Source: Candidatus Tisiphia endosymbiont of Nedyus quadrimaculatus
GTDB lineage: Bacteria; Pseudomonadota; Alphaproteobacteria; Rickettsiales; Rickettsiaceae
DNA length: 64,000 nt
Assembly (NCBI RefSeq): GCF_964059235.1
Contig: NZ_OZ060452.1
Coordinates: 1,240,001 to 1,304,000, forward strand
Direction: 5' to 3'
The notes below the pieces were generated by a model. The model ran no database searches. It was not told the DNA's origin and saw only the letters and a program-made list of their open reading frames with translations. Position numbers and translations under genes: made by a program. The stretch's first letter is position 1. Each line of letters starts with the position of its first letter. Shown here in pieces: positions 43,711-53,611 of the stretch.

Positions 43711-45594
43711 ATGACTTATTTAAAATTTTGTTTTCGTTTAATATTATTAGTATTTTTAATAAACTATTCCGCTCAAGGGAGATGGAGTAACTACGAAGAT
43801 GCTCCTGTTGAAATAAAATTGTGTAACAACAATATTACTATTAACCAAGATGGTACTTCTGAAGAAATAACGGAAATGCACGCAAAAATACTAAAAGAAT
43901 CAGGACGTAGTCAGTTCTCTCACTATAGATTGTCTTATAATAACTATAGTGCCCAAATCTCTATATTGGAAGCTAAGACTGTTTATAATGGGCAAGAATA
44001 TGTAGTTTCTAAAGATATGATTGAGGATAAACCGCTAGCTAGTTTTGGACAAGGTTTTGATCAATTAAATCAGATAACTATCTCATTCCCTAAAGTGGAA
44101 CTTGGTGCAGAAATATACTTAAAATATAAGTTTGTTAAAACGAAAGTCCCTGTAGATAATTTTTATGGTACTACTTTATTTTATGGTACGGAAGGCTACT
44201 TGCGAGCAGATCACACTAAGATTAATTCCAAATTACCTCTAAATATCAAAGTAAACGACCCAAAAGGCGTATTAAAAGTTATTACTGATGCTGAAAGTGA
44301 CTTTCATTCGGCAGAGATTATCCTAGAGAAACCTGTTTATAATCAATTGACCAATGAACCAAATAATGGTGTATTAAATGTTAAACATACTACTTGGGTA
44401 TCCTTGTCAAGCTTAACTAAATGGCAAGATTTGGCTAAACAACTTGCTCCTGGCTATTTTAAGGTAATCAATCAACCACTTCCTACAATCTTCATGAATA
44501 TAGCGGAATCTGCTCTAGATAAAAATACCGATGAAGAAAAAATTAATTTTGTCACTTCTTCATTAGCTGAGAAAATCCAATATATGGGTGATTGGCGAAC
44601 AGTATCAGGTCAGTATTTTCCTAGAGATTTAGAAAAGATTGCTACTTCTCAAATTGGTGATTGCAAAGATTTTTCTGCAAGTACTGCTGTTATCTTGCAA
44701 AAGCTTGGGTTTAAGGTTCAACCCATTTTAGTAATGCGAGGTATTACTAATTTTTCTAACCCAAATGCACTACCTAACATAGGAAATTTTAATCATGTGA
44801 TGCTTAAAATAGCTAATAAAAATGGAAAAATATATTGGATTGACCCAACAAACTTTGTTAGTATGGCACAAGGAATTTTTCCGGATGTTGCAGGTAAGTT
44901 AGCCTTGGTATTAGATATTCAACAAGCAGGTTATACCAAAATTCCTGAAATAGCCTATCAAAATTCACAAGCTATAATACACAATGAGTTCGTAATAAGA
45001 AATAATATTGTAGATGTGCATGGTCAGCTTGATTTGAAAGCAGAAGTAGCAGTAAATATAACAGGTGCTGGGTTATATGAATCAAATGAACAGCTAAGGG
45101 ATTTTACTTTCCACATGTTGACAGGAGTATATCTTGATGAAGAAGAGAAGAAATTTTTAGAATTACCTGATCTTACTTCTCGTATTGTCAAGGATATTAC
45201 AATTAAATACGCATATCAGCAAAAAAACCAAATTTTTAAAACCAATAAGGGGGCTGGTTTAAGGTTAAGATTATATGGGATGGAGGATATTACAAATACA
45301 GCTTTTGACCAAGTATCAGACCTTTTTATAGGTGTACCTAACACTAACAAAAAACATACAATTATAAAAAATATTATAATTAAAGACTGTAAAAAATTAA
45401 ATTTTGAAATTGATACTCCGTGGATATATGTCAATAGATCATGTAAATATCAGAATAAAGATACTGAATTTACAGATATAATCTCCATAAGAAAAAGTTT
45501 GATTACCAATGAAGAGTTAAAAACTCCTCAGTATAAAAACCTTAAAAGCAATTTAGAGAATAAGTTTGAGCGAGCTGCGATAGTTATTGAATGA
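43711..45594 (+). CDS. Secreted DUF3857/transglutaminase-like protein
   Basis: A 627-residue protein when started at the ATG 43711, which places a signal peptide at the front (LKFCFRLILLVFLINYSAQG); the frame is open from 43579, but that would put 44 extra residues ahead of the signal. A DUF3857-type beta domain comes first, followed by a transglutaminase-like core with Cys in IGDCKDFSAS, His in NFNHVMLKI and Asp in YWIDPTN, all three present. The C-terminal third is beta-rich. The protein probably acts in the periplasm or at the surface as a protease or cross-linking-type enzyme; its substrate is unknown. Confidence 0.8.
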   Translation: MTYLKFCFRLILLVFLINYSAQGRWSNYEDAPVEIKLCNNNITINQDGTSEEITEMHAKILKESGRSQFSHYRLSYNNYSAQISILEAKTVYNGQEYVVSKDMIEDKPLASFGQGFDQLNQITISFPKVELGAEIYLKYKFVKTKVPVDNFYGTTLFYGTEGYLRADHTKINSKLPLNIKVNDPKGVLKVITDAESDFHSAEIILEKPVYNQLTNEPNNGVLNVKHTTWVSLSSLTKWQDLAKQLAPGYFKVINQPLPTIFMNIAESALDKNTDEEKINFVTSSLAEKIQYMGDWRTVSGQYFPRDLEKIATSQIGDCKDFSASTAVILQKLGFKVQPILVMRGITNFSNPNALPNIGNFNHVMLKIANKNGKIYWIDPTNFVSMAQGIFPDVAGKLALVLDIQQAGYTKIPEIAYQNSQAIIHNEFVIRNNIVDVHGQLDLKAEVAVNITGAGLYESNEQLRDFTFHMLTGVYLDEEEKKFLELPDLTSRIVKDITIKYAYQQKNQIFKTNKGAGLRLRLYGMEDITNTAFDQVSDLFIGVPNTNKKHTIIKNIIIKDCKKLNFEIDTPWIYVNRSCKYQNKDTEFTDIISIRKSLITNEELKTPQYKNLKSNLENKFERAAIVIE

Positions 45595-45955
45595 ATATAA
45601 TTATCCCTTGCTGTCAAGGTAATGTCATTCCCGCTTCGGTACACTAGTGTCCGGTTTAAGTCAGTGGCGTCATCTTAGGCAAGTGAGAGCCTTCGGTACA
45701 AACGCTCGATCCATGATCGAAGGACTTCAAATTGTCGTAAGGATGATTTGTCAATCTTACTTACGATAATTTTTGCTAACTACTTGATGTTCTAGATACT
45801 GAAATAAATTCAGGATGACGTCCCACGAATCCAAAGATGTGGGTAATAGTAAGCACAAAACCGTAGCGTACTAAATTCCGTTACGGATTCGAGAACGAAA
45901 ATAACGATCGATAAAACCATTAGATAGAAATCTTCACATCACCTAGCAAAACAGG
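45595..45955. other. Intergenic region with decayed palindromic repeats
   Basis: Starts with a half copy of the GTCATTCCCGC repeat (45621-45637), then a moderately GC-rich stretch with small hairpins (GATCCATGATC at 45709-45719; ACCGTAGCGTACTAAATTCCGTTACGGAT at 45871-45892). I see no tRNA cloverleaf or gene. Confidence 0.4.
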
Positions 45956-46111
45956 TTATTCATCTTTTTTCTTATCAATGTCTTTCATTCCTTCCTTGAA
46001 AGCTTTAAGACCTTTTGCAAGATCTGACATCACTTGAGGCAATTTACCAGCACCAAATAACACTAAGATAATTAACAAGATCACTAATAAGTGACTGAAG
46101 CTCATTCCCAT
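45956..46111 (-). CDS. tatA: Twin-arginine translocase subunit TatA
   Basis: A 51-residue protein beginning [20 protein letters not shown]. One N-terminal membrane helix, the conserved FGAGKLP hinge, and an amphipathic helix ([18 protein letters not shown]) with a charged tail KKKDE are the complete TatA pattern. TatA subunits form the passage for folded proteins with twin-arginine signals. It is short but full-length compared with rickettsial relatives. It stands apart from tatB/tatC here, as is common in this group. Confidence 0.92.
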   Translation of the reverse strand: MGMSFSHLLVILLIILVLFGAGKLPQVMSDLAKGLKAFKEGMKDIDKKKDE

Positions 46112-46204
46112 AATATCAATTTTGTAAGTTTTAAGTTAAAACTACTGTAATACTATAGTAAATAGTTAATTTGATCTAGCATAAAAAAATATAAGTTTAT
46201 CAGC

Positions 46205-46543
46205 ATGAAAAGATTAAAAACTAACATCACTAATATCTATGGCGATCAAGGTAAGGTTTGGTTAGATGATTTACCAAGAATTGTGGATGAATTGGCTAAG
46301 GAGTACGGTTTGTCTAGTTTAAATCCTATTAAAAACTTGAGTTACCACTATGTTTTAGCAGGTTTTCAAGGTCATCAGCCAATTATCTTAAAGTTGGGGC
46401 TAGATATTGCTGGACTTAAGAGAGAATCAGCAGCTTTAAAGGTTTTATCTAGATTTGGCAGTGTTAAGGTTTTAGCTGAAAGCCCTAGCTTACTATTACT
46501 TGAGTGGGCTATTCCTAGTATATCATTAAAATCCTATTTGTAA
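46205..46543 (+). pseudogene. Aminoglycoside 6-phosphotransferase-like gene, cut by IS21
   Basis: 112 residues remain of an APH(6)/hydroxyurea phosphotransferase-like kinase: ENI-like N-terminus, GKVWLDDLPRIVDELAKEYG, the nucleotide-binding-lobe segment PIILKLGLDIAGLKRESAAL, and LLLLEWAIPSISL. The catalytic C-lobe is missing: the frame runs into the old IS21 end at 46539. No continuation could be found on the far side of the IS block (56439 onwards). Not functional. Confidence 0.75.
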
Positions 46544-46973
46544 ATTGTAATCAGCTATTGACCCCCTATTGTAATAAACTATTGCCCCCCCTAACCACAT
46601 AAAAAAATTAGTTAATTTTGGTTAAAATTCAGATAGAATTTTCTAAAATCATTGTAATTTTTAATTAATACCGTAGTCTATTATTTTAATCTTTAATCTA
46701 CATCTTTGCCTCCTATGAAACTTTTATTACCAGTTTCTATGATGTGACAATGATGTGTCAGTCTATCGATAATTACTTTTGTTGCTTTAGCATTACCAAA
46801 TATATCACCCCATTCTTCAAATCTCAAATGGGTAGTGATGATAAGCGAAGACTGCTCATATAATTTAGCAAATAGCTCAAATAACAGGAATCTAGCATCC
46901 ACTTTTATTGGTACATAGCCTAATTCATCTACTACAATCAGATGGAATCTCTTAACTGAATCGATGAATTTGC
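46539..46973 (-). mobile_element. Older IS21 copy, istB-side remnant
   Basis: Begins with the IS21 end at 46539, then istB on the minus strand to about 46971 (last part IDRLTHHCHIIETGNKSF). The istB here reads VVDELGYVPIKVDARF without interruption, so this older copy lacks the RPE-like insertion seen in copies A and B. Its far end is at 56261-56438. Confidence 0.8.
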
Positions 46974-47028
46974 GGCTCTGTCCAAAAAACTGTGTAAATT
47001 CGAAAAAATGGGAATGTTCGTCTAACTG
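46974..47028. mobile_element. Mosaic junction of two IS256 end fragments
   Basis: 46974-47008 is the left end of the IS256 at 48294 (GGCTCTGTCCAAAAAACTGT…). 47010-47028 is GGAATGTTCGTCTAACTG, the same junction as recombinase/IS256-1 at 8337-8354. Both are truncated, and the latter is cut by IS21 copy B. Confidence 0.65.
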
Positions 47029-47155
47029 TGTAAATTGTAATCAGCTATTGACCCCTTTAAGGGAAAAATTGTAATGAAAATTGCCCCCCTAAATAAGTAA
47101 CAATATCTCCAAAAAATTAATATTTTTAATATTTTTTTAAGGAGTTTTTAAAAGG

Positions 47156-47482
47156 TTGTTTATAGTGGAAACAATTGGAAGAATACGTAGAATGTATTAC
47201 GTTGATGGCAAAGCAATTAAAGCAATTGCTAGAGAACTGAATATATCAAAGAATACAGTAAAAAAAGTCATTTGCAGCAATCAAACTAAATTTGAGTTAG
47301 CAAAATATAGCAAAGGTAAGCCTGTTCTTGGCAATCATCTTGAAGTACTAAATCAGCTATTAGCAGAGAATAGCAAGGAGTCGGTTCGACGTAGAATGAC
47401 GGCAGCTATACCAACAGCTTCAGATATCGGGTTATACAGGAAGTTACGAATCTGTGAATCTAATTGTACGAAACTTCCGTAG
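47156..47482 (+). pseudogene. istA: istA of IS21 B, 5' part
   Basis: Same 108-codon frame and the same frameshift after RRRMTA as in copy A (12568-12894). The shared lesion shows that copies A and B descend from an already broken element. Confidence 0.75.
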
Positions 47483-48145
47483 AGAATACGAGGCAAGGGG
47501 CGGGCAAGTTTTTATTCCATTAAATTTTGAAGCTGGTCAGGCGTTTCAGTTTGATTGGGGAGAGGAAGAAATATGTTTAAATGGGGAGGTTACTAGAGTT
47601 AAAGCAGCGAGAATAAAGCTATGCTATAGTCGTTATTCTTTGGTAGTGGTTTATCCTAATGAGCAGCTGGAAATGGTTATGGATGCCCATGATCAAGCTT
47701 TCAAGTTTTTTGCTGGTTGTTGTAAGAATGGTATTTATGACAATATGAAGACGGCTGTCAAAAAAATATTGATTGGCAAGGATCGTATCTTTAACGAGAA
47801 GTTTATCCAAATGGTCTCTCACCATTTATTTGAGCCACTTGCCTGTAGTCCAGCATCAGGATGGGAGAAAGGACAGGTTGAGAAACAAGTAGGAGACACT
47901 AGACGTAACTTTTTTACTCCAATATTGAAAGGAGATAGTTATGAAGCTATTAACATTCAGCTAAGAGAGATGTCTATAGAGTGGGCTAAAACTAAAAGAC
48001 ATCCTGAATTTACAGAAAGAACGATTCTAGAAATATATGAGGAAGAGAAGGCATATTTAATAGGATATAGAGGGCAGTTTACCGGTTATAGATTACATCC
48101 AACGACCGTATCACCTTTGAGTTTAATACAATACGACAGCAATAT
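47454..48145 (+). pseudogene. istA: istA of IS21 B, middle part
   Basis: Integrase core up to SLIQYDSN, cut by the IS982-bounded unit at the duplicated AATAT. It differs from copy A by one residue (ACSPASGW for ACTPASGW). The rest of the gene is at 54613-55128. Confidence 0.8.
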
Positions 48146-48293
48146 ACGTTAATTCGGGATAAGGATTAGTAAAAATAGCAGACATATATACACTACGAAG
48201 AGCAATTAATGTATGAATTCACAGAAATGCAATTTATACATATCCAAAATCTTGTATTAGTTATAGCTAAAGCATTTTTACTAATCCTTATCC
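48146..48293. mobile_element. Miniature element with IS982-like end, truncated by IS256
   Basis: Begins ACGTTAATTCGGGATAAGGA and has perfect 20-base inner arms (48157-48176 and 48274-48293). The expected right end (CGAATTAACGT) is missing where IS256 begins. No coding capacity. It forms the left edge of the 6.5-kb unit flanked by AATAT. Confidence 0.7.
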
Positions 48294-49630
48294 GGCTCTG
48301 TCCAAAAAACTGTGTAAATTTCGAAATAGGTTATATATAAAAGTATAACAAAAAAGGAAATTACATGAATAAAAAAACTAATGAATCAATAAAGCAAGCA
48401 GTAGATTTATTAATAGATAATGATACAGATGTAAGTACAATACTGAAAGAAGGAGGTTTATTAAAAGAATTGACCAAACGTTTAATAGAGAAGGCACTGC
48501 AGTCAGAAATGAATAATCATCTAGGCTATGATAAATACAGTTGTGCAGATAATGATAATGCTCGTAATGGTATAACTAGCAAAAAACTGATCTCCGAACA
48601 TGGAGCTGTAGAAATAGAAGTACCAAGGGATAGGCATAATACCTTTGAACCCGCAATACTACCAAAACGCCAGAAACGTTTTGATGGTTTTGACGATAAA
48701 GTACTATCATTATATGCTAAAGGCATGAGTATATCTGATATTAAGATTCAGTTACAGGAGTTATACAGTGTTGAAATAAGTGAAGGCTTAATCAGCCAAA
48801 TTACTGATGATGTAATGGATGAGGTTAAAGCTTGGCAGAGTCGACCATTAGAAGAGATATATCCGATAGTATTTTTTGATTGTTTAGTAGTAAAAGTCAG
48901 GCAAGATAAAAGGATAATCAATAAGGCAGTATATGTTGCATTAGGAATTGATTTATCTGGTAAAAAAGATATATTGGGATTATGGATCAGTGAAAATGAA
49001 GGGGCAAAATTTTGGCTCGGTAATTTTACCGAAATGAAAAATAGAGGGCTAAAAGATATACTGATTGCCTGTAGCGATAATCTTACTGGTATGTCTGAGG
49101 CAATAGAAGCAGTTTATCCAAAAACAGAACATCAATTGTGTATTGTACATCAGATTAGAAATAGTTTAAAATATGTGTCGTATAAAGATAGGAAGCAACT
49201 GTCTAGCGATTTAAAGCCGATATATACTGCAGTAACGGAAGAACAAGCCCATTTAGCTTTAGTATCTTTTGAAGAAAAATGGAATAAACAATATCCACAA
49301 ATTGCCAAATCATGGTATAATAATTGGGACAATCTAATGATTTTTCTAGGGTATCCTGAGTCAATTAGAAAGGTAATTTATACAACTAATTCAGTTGAAT
49401 CTGTCAATAGTCAATTGCGTAAAGTAACAAATAATAAGCGGGTTTTTCCTAATGATAATGCTGTTTTTAAAAGTTTATATTTGACAATTGACTATATGAC
49501 CAAAAAATGGACTATGCCCATTCCAAACTGGAATGAAGCTATGGCTCATTTGATGGTTAAATTTGAGGATAGGCTTAACAAAATTTAATGACCTATTTTT
49601 TCGAATTTACACAGTTTTTTGGACAGAGCC
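48294..49630 (+). mobile_element. IS256-family element 2 (1337 bp)
   Basis: 26-base terminal repeats GGCTCTGTCCAAAAAACTGT… at both ends. No target duplication is visible (left CTTATCC, right GATTATT), so adjacent DNA was lost or recombined. It truncates the miniature element on the left and spoT1 on the right. Confidence 0.88.
48365..49588 (+). CDS. IS256-family (mutator) transposase 2
   Basis: A 407-residue transposase, complete. Motifs: FFDCLVVKVRQDKR (first Asp), IACSDNLTGMSEAIEAVYP (second Asp), LCIVHQIRNSLKYV and TTNSVESVNSQLRK (Glu). It is about half identical to the 416-residue protein at 8487-9737, so two IS256 lineages coexist. The ATG at 48365 has a GGAAA upstream site. Confidence 0.93.
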   Translation: MNKKTNESIKQAVDLLIDNDTDVSTILKEGGLLKELTKRLIEKALQSEMNNHLGYDKYSCADNDNARNGITSKKLISEHGAVEIEVPRDRHNTFEPAILPKRQKRFDGFDDKVLSLYAKGMSISDIKIQLQELYSVEISEGLISQITDDVMDEVKAWQSRPLEEIYPIVFFDCLVVKVRQDKRIINKAVYVALGIDLSGKKDILGLWISENEGAKFWLGNFTEMKNRGLKDILIACSDNLTGMSEAIEAVYPKTEHQLCIVHQIRNSLKYVSYKDRKQLSSDLKPIYTAVTEEQAHLALVSFEEKWNKQYPQIAKSWYNNWDNLMIFLGYPESIRKVIYTTNSVESVNSQLRKVTNNKRVFPNDNAVFKSLYLTIDYMTKKWTMPIPNWNEAMAHLMVKFEDRLNKI

Positions 49631-50269
49631 GATTATTTTGCTTCTGCAGTTCAGAGGGGTTCAGATTAACACATAGATATTGTTGACAAAGTTTTATTAG
49701 TTCTTGCTCTACTCTTGGTATTTCCAAATATGCACAAAGTGTTATAAAATGTCCTATTGTCTCTTGAATTATCTTCTTAGCTTTTTCCGGTGATTTAGCT
49801 CCTAGAGTTTGCAAGTTATGTTTTCTGTCAAGAACTTTAATCAATGCTACATCATATTTTTTTTGCTGAATTAATAAATCTAGTGTTTCCGCTGAGCTAA
49901 TCTTGCCATAAGGTTTAACCCTAGTCAAATCTTCTACTTGACTAGCCACTTGATTGCCAAAAATATAGGCAATCATGGGTTCGGTCAGTTTTGTATCTTC
50001 AATGGTATCGTGCAGTAATGCGGTAACAATCATGTCGGTTCTAAACAATCGTGGAATTTCTAGGGTTGTGTACTGGGCAACCATATAAGCCACTTCAATC
50101 GGATGCGAGTAATATGGCTCACCGGATTGTCTCATTTGACTGCCATGATATTTTTTAGCATAGTAGATGCCTTTTTTTACTACATCAATGTCTATTGGTT
50201 GCTTTACTTTTGTATTTAGCAAAATTAATTCATTAAGCAACCTCTCAGCATATGAACAAAACTGGTATT

Positions 50270-51270
50270 ACGTCAATTCGGGATAAGGATATTGAGAACA
50301 TGTAGATTAAAATCAAATTTTGTTGAAGGTTTATTTTTCTTTAATGAATAAGCAACAAGAGTAGATAATATATGGACAAAGGCATTTATTGGTGATCTAT
50401 GTCTAGTATGTTCAAGGTTCATTTTATTTTTTAGATAATCAAAAACTGTTTCAATTAAGTTACGCTTTCGAAGTAAGATTTTTTCTTTCAAATCCATTAA
50501 TTTATTTTCCATATTCTTCTTAATTCCATGAATCATTTTTAAGCCTCTTTCATATAAATTTAAGAACAAATTTTGCTTAATATAACCTTTATCAGCTGCT
50601 ATAATTCCAGTTAATCTTTTTGTTAACTCCGGTACTGGAACCCTATCATCTACATTGCCTTTGGTCACTTTTAATGCCATAAACTCCCCTTTATTATTGA
50701 TTATTACATGTAATTTAAAACCATAAAAATACCCCATAGAGGATTTACTATGTTTGGCTAATCCTTTAAAAACTTTATTGCTATAACGCCTTTTATTGTG
50801 ACAAGCTTTAATCGTTGTAGAGTCAATAAAATAAATACCTGTTTCCTCACCAAACAACAAATGAATCAACATATTTAGCGGTATGAATAATCGTGCCATT
50901 AATTCAACAAATCTATTATAACTCAAGGCTTTAGGGAAATCATCCTTATGCATGCACTCTATATAACTTTTATAGAAAAATTTAAAATTCTTAGCATAGG
51001 ATGTATGAAACATAATTATTATTGTTAACATTTCACTTAAACTCATGCTACAACAGCGATTTCTCTGCTTATTTGATGGTAATAACTTTCTCTGTTCATA
51101 CTCCAAATAAATTTTACAAAAATCATCTATAAAACTATATAATTCTGTGATATCTTTTTTCATGCCTGTAGTTTGTTTTTTTGTTTAAAAATATAAATAC
51201 TGCAGGCACTCCTTTTTGACAATCCTTTTATCTATTACTATTTCATCTATATCTTATCCCGAACTGACGT
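50270..51270 (-). mobile_element. IS982-family element in spoT1 (1001 bp)
   Basis: Same ends as the other copies; 5-bp duplication GTATT at 50265-50269 and 51271-51275 inside spoT1. Confidence 0.92.
50273..51163 (-). CDS. IS982-family transposase
   Basis: A 296-residue intact transposase, identical in protein sequence to 19991-20881 and 53719-54609. The first Asp lies in FIDSTTIKACH, the second in AADKGY and the Glu in NLIETVFDY. Confidence 0.93.
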   Translation of the reverse strand: MKKDITELYSFIDDFCKIYLEYEQRKLLPSNKQRNRCCSMSLSEMLTIIIMFHTSYAKNFKFFYKSYIECMHKDDFPKALSYNRFVELMARLFIPLNMLIHLLFGEETGIYFIDSTTIKACHNKRRYSNKVFKGLAKHSKSSMGYFYGFKLHVIINNKGEFMALKVTKGNVDDRVPVPELTKRLTGIIAADKGYIKQNLFLNLYERGLKMIHGIKKNMENKLMDLKEKILLRKRNLIETVFDYLKNKMNLEHTRHRSPINAFVHILSTLVAYSLKKNKPSTKFDFNLHVLNILIPN

Positions 51271-51306
51271 GTATTGTGAATTATCCCAATAGTTAATATC
51301 TTCCAT

Positions 51307-51673
51307 AAAAATCATAATATTTTAATTATAAAGTTATAATAAACTAAGATTTTTATTACTCAAAGCATTAACTACTTTTGATTTTTAAAAAGATACAATA
51401 TTTTCTAATCTTGTTGTAAAATTACAGTTTCTTATCCATAAAAGTAATATCCAATAATTCGCTAACATGCTATGCAGTTTTGATAGTCAACATCTCTTTG
51501 ATCTTAAGCCTATATTTTTACCAAATATCTCTTTTTCCCTTTCTAATTTATTTATAGAAATGTGATATTGTTACAACTAAGATTTATTATTTCAATTTTC
51601 TGTATTATTTTTTCTTGCTATCGTTCAACCAAATCATCAATATCTATAAACTAATAAATATATAAGGTGATAA
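51307..51673. other. AT-rich intergenic region upstream of the ProP-like gene
   Basis: No gene seen on either strand. It holds the divergent promoters of spoT1 (minus) and the transporter (plus). The transporter has a good ribosome site (AAGGTG, 51663-51668) six bases before its ATG. Confidence 0.5.
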
Positions 51674-52999
51674 ATGCTAGGAAATTATAAAGAACAAATA
51701 AGCTTAACAAAAGAACAGAAAGAAGCGGTTGGGTTATTATCAATCGGTAGTTTTTTGGAATATTTTGACTTGATGCTTTATGTACATATGGCAATATTGA
51801 TGAATGAGTTGTTTTTTCCAAAAACTGATCCTCATACGACAAATCTTCTTGCAGCTACTGCCGTTTGTTCGACATTTGTCTTACGTCCCATAGGTGCTTT
51901 GATTTTTGGCTGGATTGGGGATAATATTGGACGTAAAACAACAGTAGTGATAACAACTTTTATGATGGCGATTTCATGTTTTATTATAGCTGTTTTACCT
52001 ACTTATGAACAAATAGGAGCTACTGCTGCTTGGTTAATGACAATGTGCCGTATTATGCAAGGTGTGTCTTCTATGGGAGAAGTGGTAGGAGCAAAACTCT
52101 ATTTAACAGAACTTATTCAAAAATCACCCATGCAATATTTTGTGGTAGCATTAATAATGGTAAGTGTAAGTTTAGGTGGAGTATGTGCCTTAGCTATTGC
52201 TTCTTTATTTACTAGTTATGGTTTTAACTGGCGTATGGCCTTCTTGGTTGGAACAGGCATTGCTATGATTGGTGCAATAGCAAGAACAGCACTTAGAGAA
52301 ACGCCAGAATTTGCTGACGCGAAACGACGGATAAAAAAAACTTTCGAAGAGTTTACTATAAATACAAAATCATTAGTTGCTAATCCTGTTATTCAAGAAA
52401 AAGTTAGTAAAAAAACTGCAATATCATATTTTTTTATGGAACTAGGACAACCTGTGTGGTTTTATTTTATTTATATCTATTGTAGCAATAGTATGAAGAA
52501 TTCTTTTAATTTTGATGCTGGTCAAGTTATTCATCACAATTTCTTAGTTTCTATGGTAGACCTACTAGTAGTTATCACACTTACATTTTTAGCCTATAAG
52601 GTACATCCTTTAAAAATTTTAAAAACACAGTCAATAATATTTTTTGGCTTGGTTTTAGTATATCCACTTCTCCTAAATAATATTAATACTGTACAAGGTA
52701 TATTTATAATTCAAGCACTAACAGCTGTATTTGCCCCTAGTACATTCCCAGCTAATCCTATTTTTTATAGAGCCTTCCCTATTTTTAAACGTTTTAGTTA
52801 CGCTAGCTTTACATTTGCTATATCCCGTGCATTAATGTCTGTAGTGACTTCTTTTGGAATTGTTTACCTTATAGAATATTTGGGTAATTATGGGCTGTTA
52901 GTTGTCATGCTCCCCATAATCACATTATATGGGATTGGGTTATTACATTTCATAAATCTAGAGAAGGTAACTGGTAGTTATGACTCGACTGTAACTTGA
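51674..52999 (+). CDS. MFS transporter, ProP-like (metabolite:H+ symporter type)
   Basis: A 441-residue, 12-helix major facilitator. The loop 2-3 signature RPIGALIFGWIGDNIGRKTT and the family's LEYFDLMLYVHMA in helix 1 place it with the ProP/MHS group, amplified in Rickettsia. Its substrate may be an osmolyte or an organic acid, not decidable here. The gene overlaps the 3' end of the convergent spoT2 by 50 bp. It is cargo of the IS982-bounded unit. It looks intact. Confidence 0.88.
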   Translation: MLGNYKEQISLTKEQKEAVGLLSIGSFLEYFDLMLYVHMAILMNELFFPKTDPHTTNLLAATAVCSTFVLRPIGALIFGWIGDNIGRKTTVVITTFMMAISCFIIAVLPTYEQIGATAAWLMTMCRIMQGVSSMGEVVGAKLYLTELIQKSPMQYFVVALIMVSVSLGGVCALAIASLFTSYGFNWRMAFLVGTGIAMIGAIARTALRETPEFADAKRRIKKTFEEFTINTKSLVANPVIQEKVSKKTAISYFFMELGQPVWFYFIYIYCSNSMKNSFNFDAGQVIHHNFLVSMVDLLVVITLTFLAYKVHPLKILKTQSIIFFGLVLVYPLLLNNINTVQGIFIIQALTAVFAPSTFPANPIFYRAFPIFKRFSYASFTFAISRALMSVVTSFGIVYLIEYLGNYGLLVVMLPIITLYGIGLLHFINLEKVTGSYDSTVT

Positions 53000-53611
53000 T
53001 ACCTAGACTATTTTTACAAAGTGTAATTATGTCATTGCTTATTTGTGGCATTTCAAGGTAGGTAGAGATTATTATAAAATGTTCTATAGTCTCCTCAATG
53101 ATTTTCTTTACTTTCTCTAGAGATTTAGCCCCAATTGTTTGCAAGTTATGCTTTCTATCAAAAAGTTTAATCAGTGCTACATCATGTTTTTTTTGTTGAA
53201 ATAATATATTTAATGTTTCTGCCGAACTAATCTTGCCATGAGGCTTAACCCTAGTCAAATCTTGCACTTGACTAGCCACTTGACTAGCCACTTGACTGCC
53301 AAAGATATAGGCAATCATAGGTTCGGTCAGTTTTGTATCTTCAATGGTATCGTGCAGTAATGCGGTAACAATCATGTCAGTTCTGAAATATTTTGGAATT
53401 TTTAGGGCTGTGTACTGGGCAACCATATAAGCCACCTCTATTGGATGCGAATAATACGGTTCGCCGGATTGTCTCATTTGACTGCCATGATATTTTTTAG
53501 CATAGTAGATGCCTTTTTTTACTACATCAATGTCTATTGGTTGCTTTACTTTTGTATTTAGCAAAATTAATTCATTAAGCAACCTCTCAGCATATGAACA
53601 AAACTGGTATT
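52950..53611 (-). pseudogene. SpoT/RelA-like HD hydrolase 2, N-terminus removed by IS982
   Basis: About 220 codons of the same family as spoT1, with YYAKKYHGSQMRQSGEPYYS, ALLHDTIEDT and DRKHNLQTIG intact. There is a four-residue duplication (VASQVASQVQ instead of VASQVE). The first 12 codons are missing: the frame meets IS982 at 53611 at exactly the same junction as in spoT1. Translation could begin at TTG 53580-53582 (MLNELILLN). The C-terminus LPSLDL differs from spoT1 and may be original. Possibly still makes a hydrolase. Confidence 0.75.

Larger units (their letters stand above)
49631..51306 (-). pseudogene. SpoT/RelA-like HD hydrolase 1, interrupted by IS982 and cut by IS256
   Basis: The complete N-terminus is recoverable: ATG at 51304-51306 gives MEDINYWDNSQY, IS982 (50270-51270, GTATT duplicated) intervenes, and the frame continues QFCSYAERLLNELILLN. 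The HD domain carries YYAKKYHGSQMRQSGEPYYS, HD in TALLHDTIEDT and DRKHNLQTL, as in ppGpp hydrolases. There is no synthetase domain. The 3' end is replaced by the IS256 terminal repeat after SELQKQNN. A shortened protein could start at TTG 50240, but expression is doubtful. Many rickettsial mobile regions carry such short spoT genes. Confidence 0.85.

Noticed and set aside
45640-45900. Possible tRNA or small RNA after the transglutaminase-like gene
   Set aside because: Hairpins are present, but no cloverleaf with a TTCGA-type loop in the right place could be assembled.
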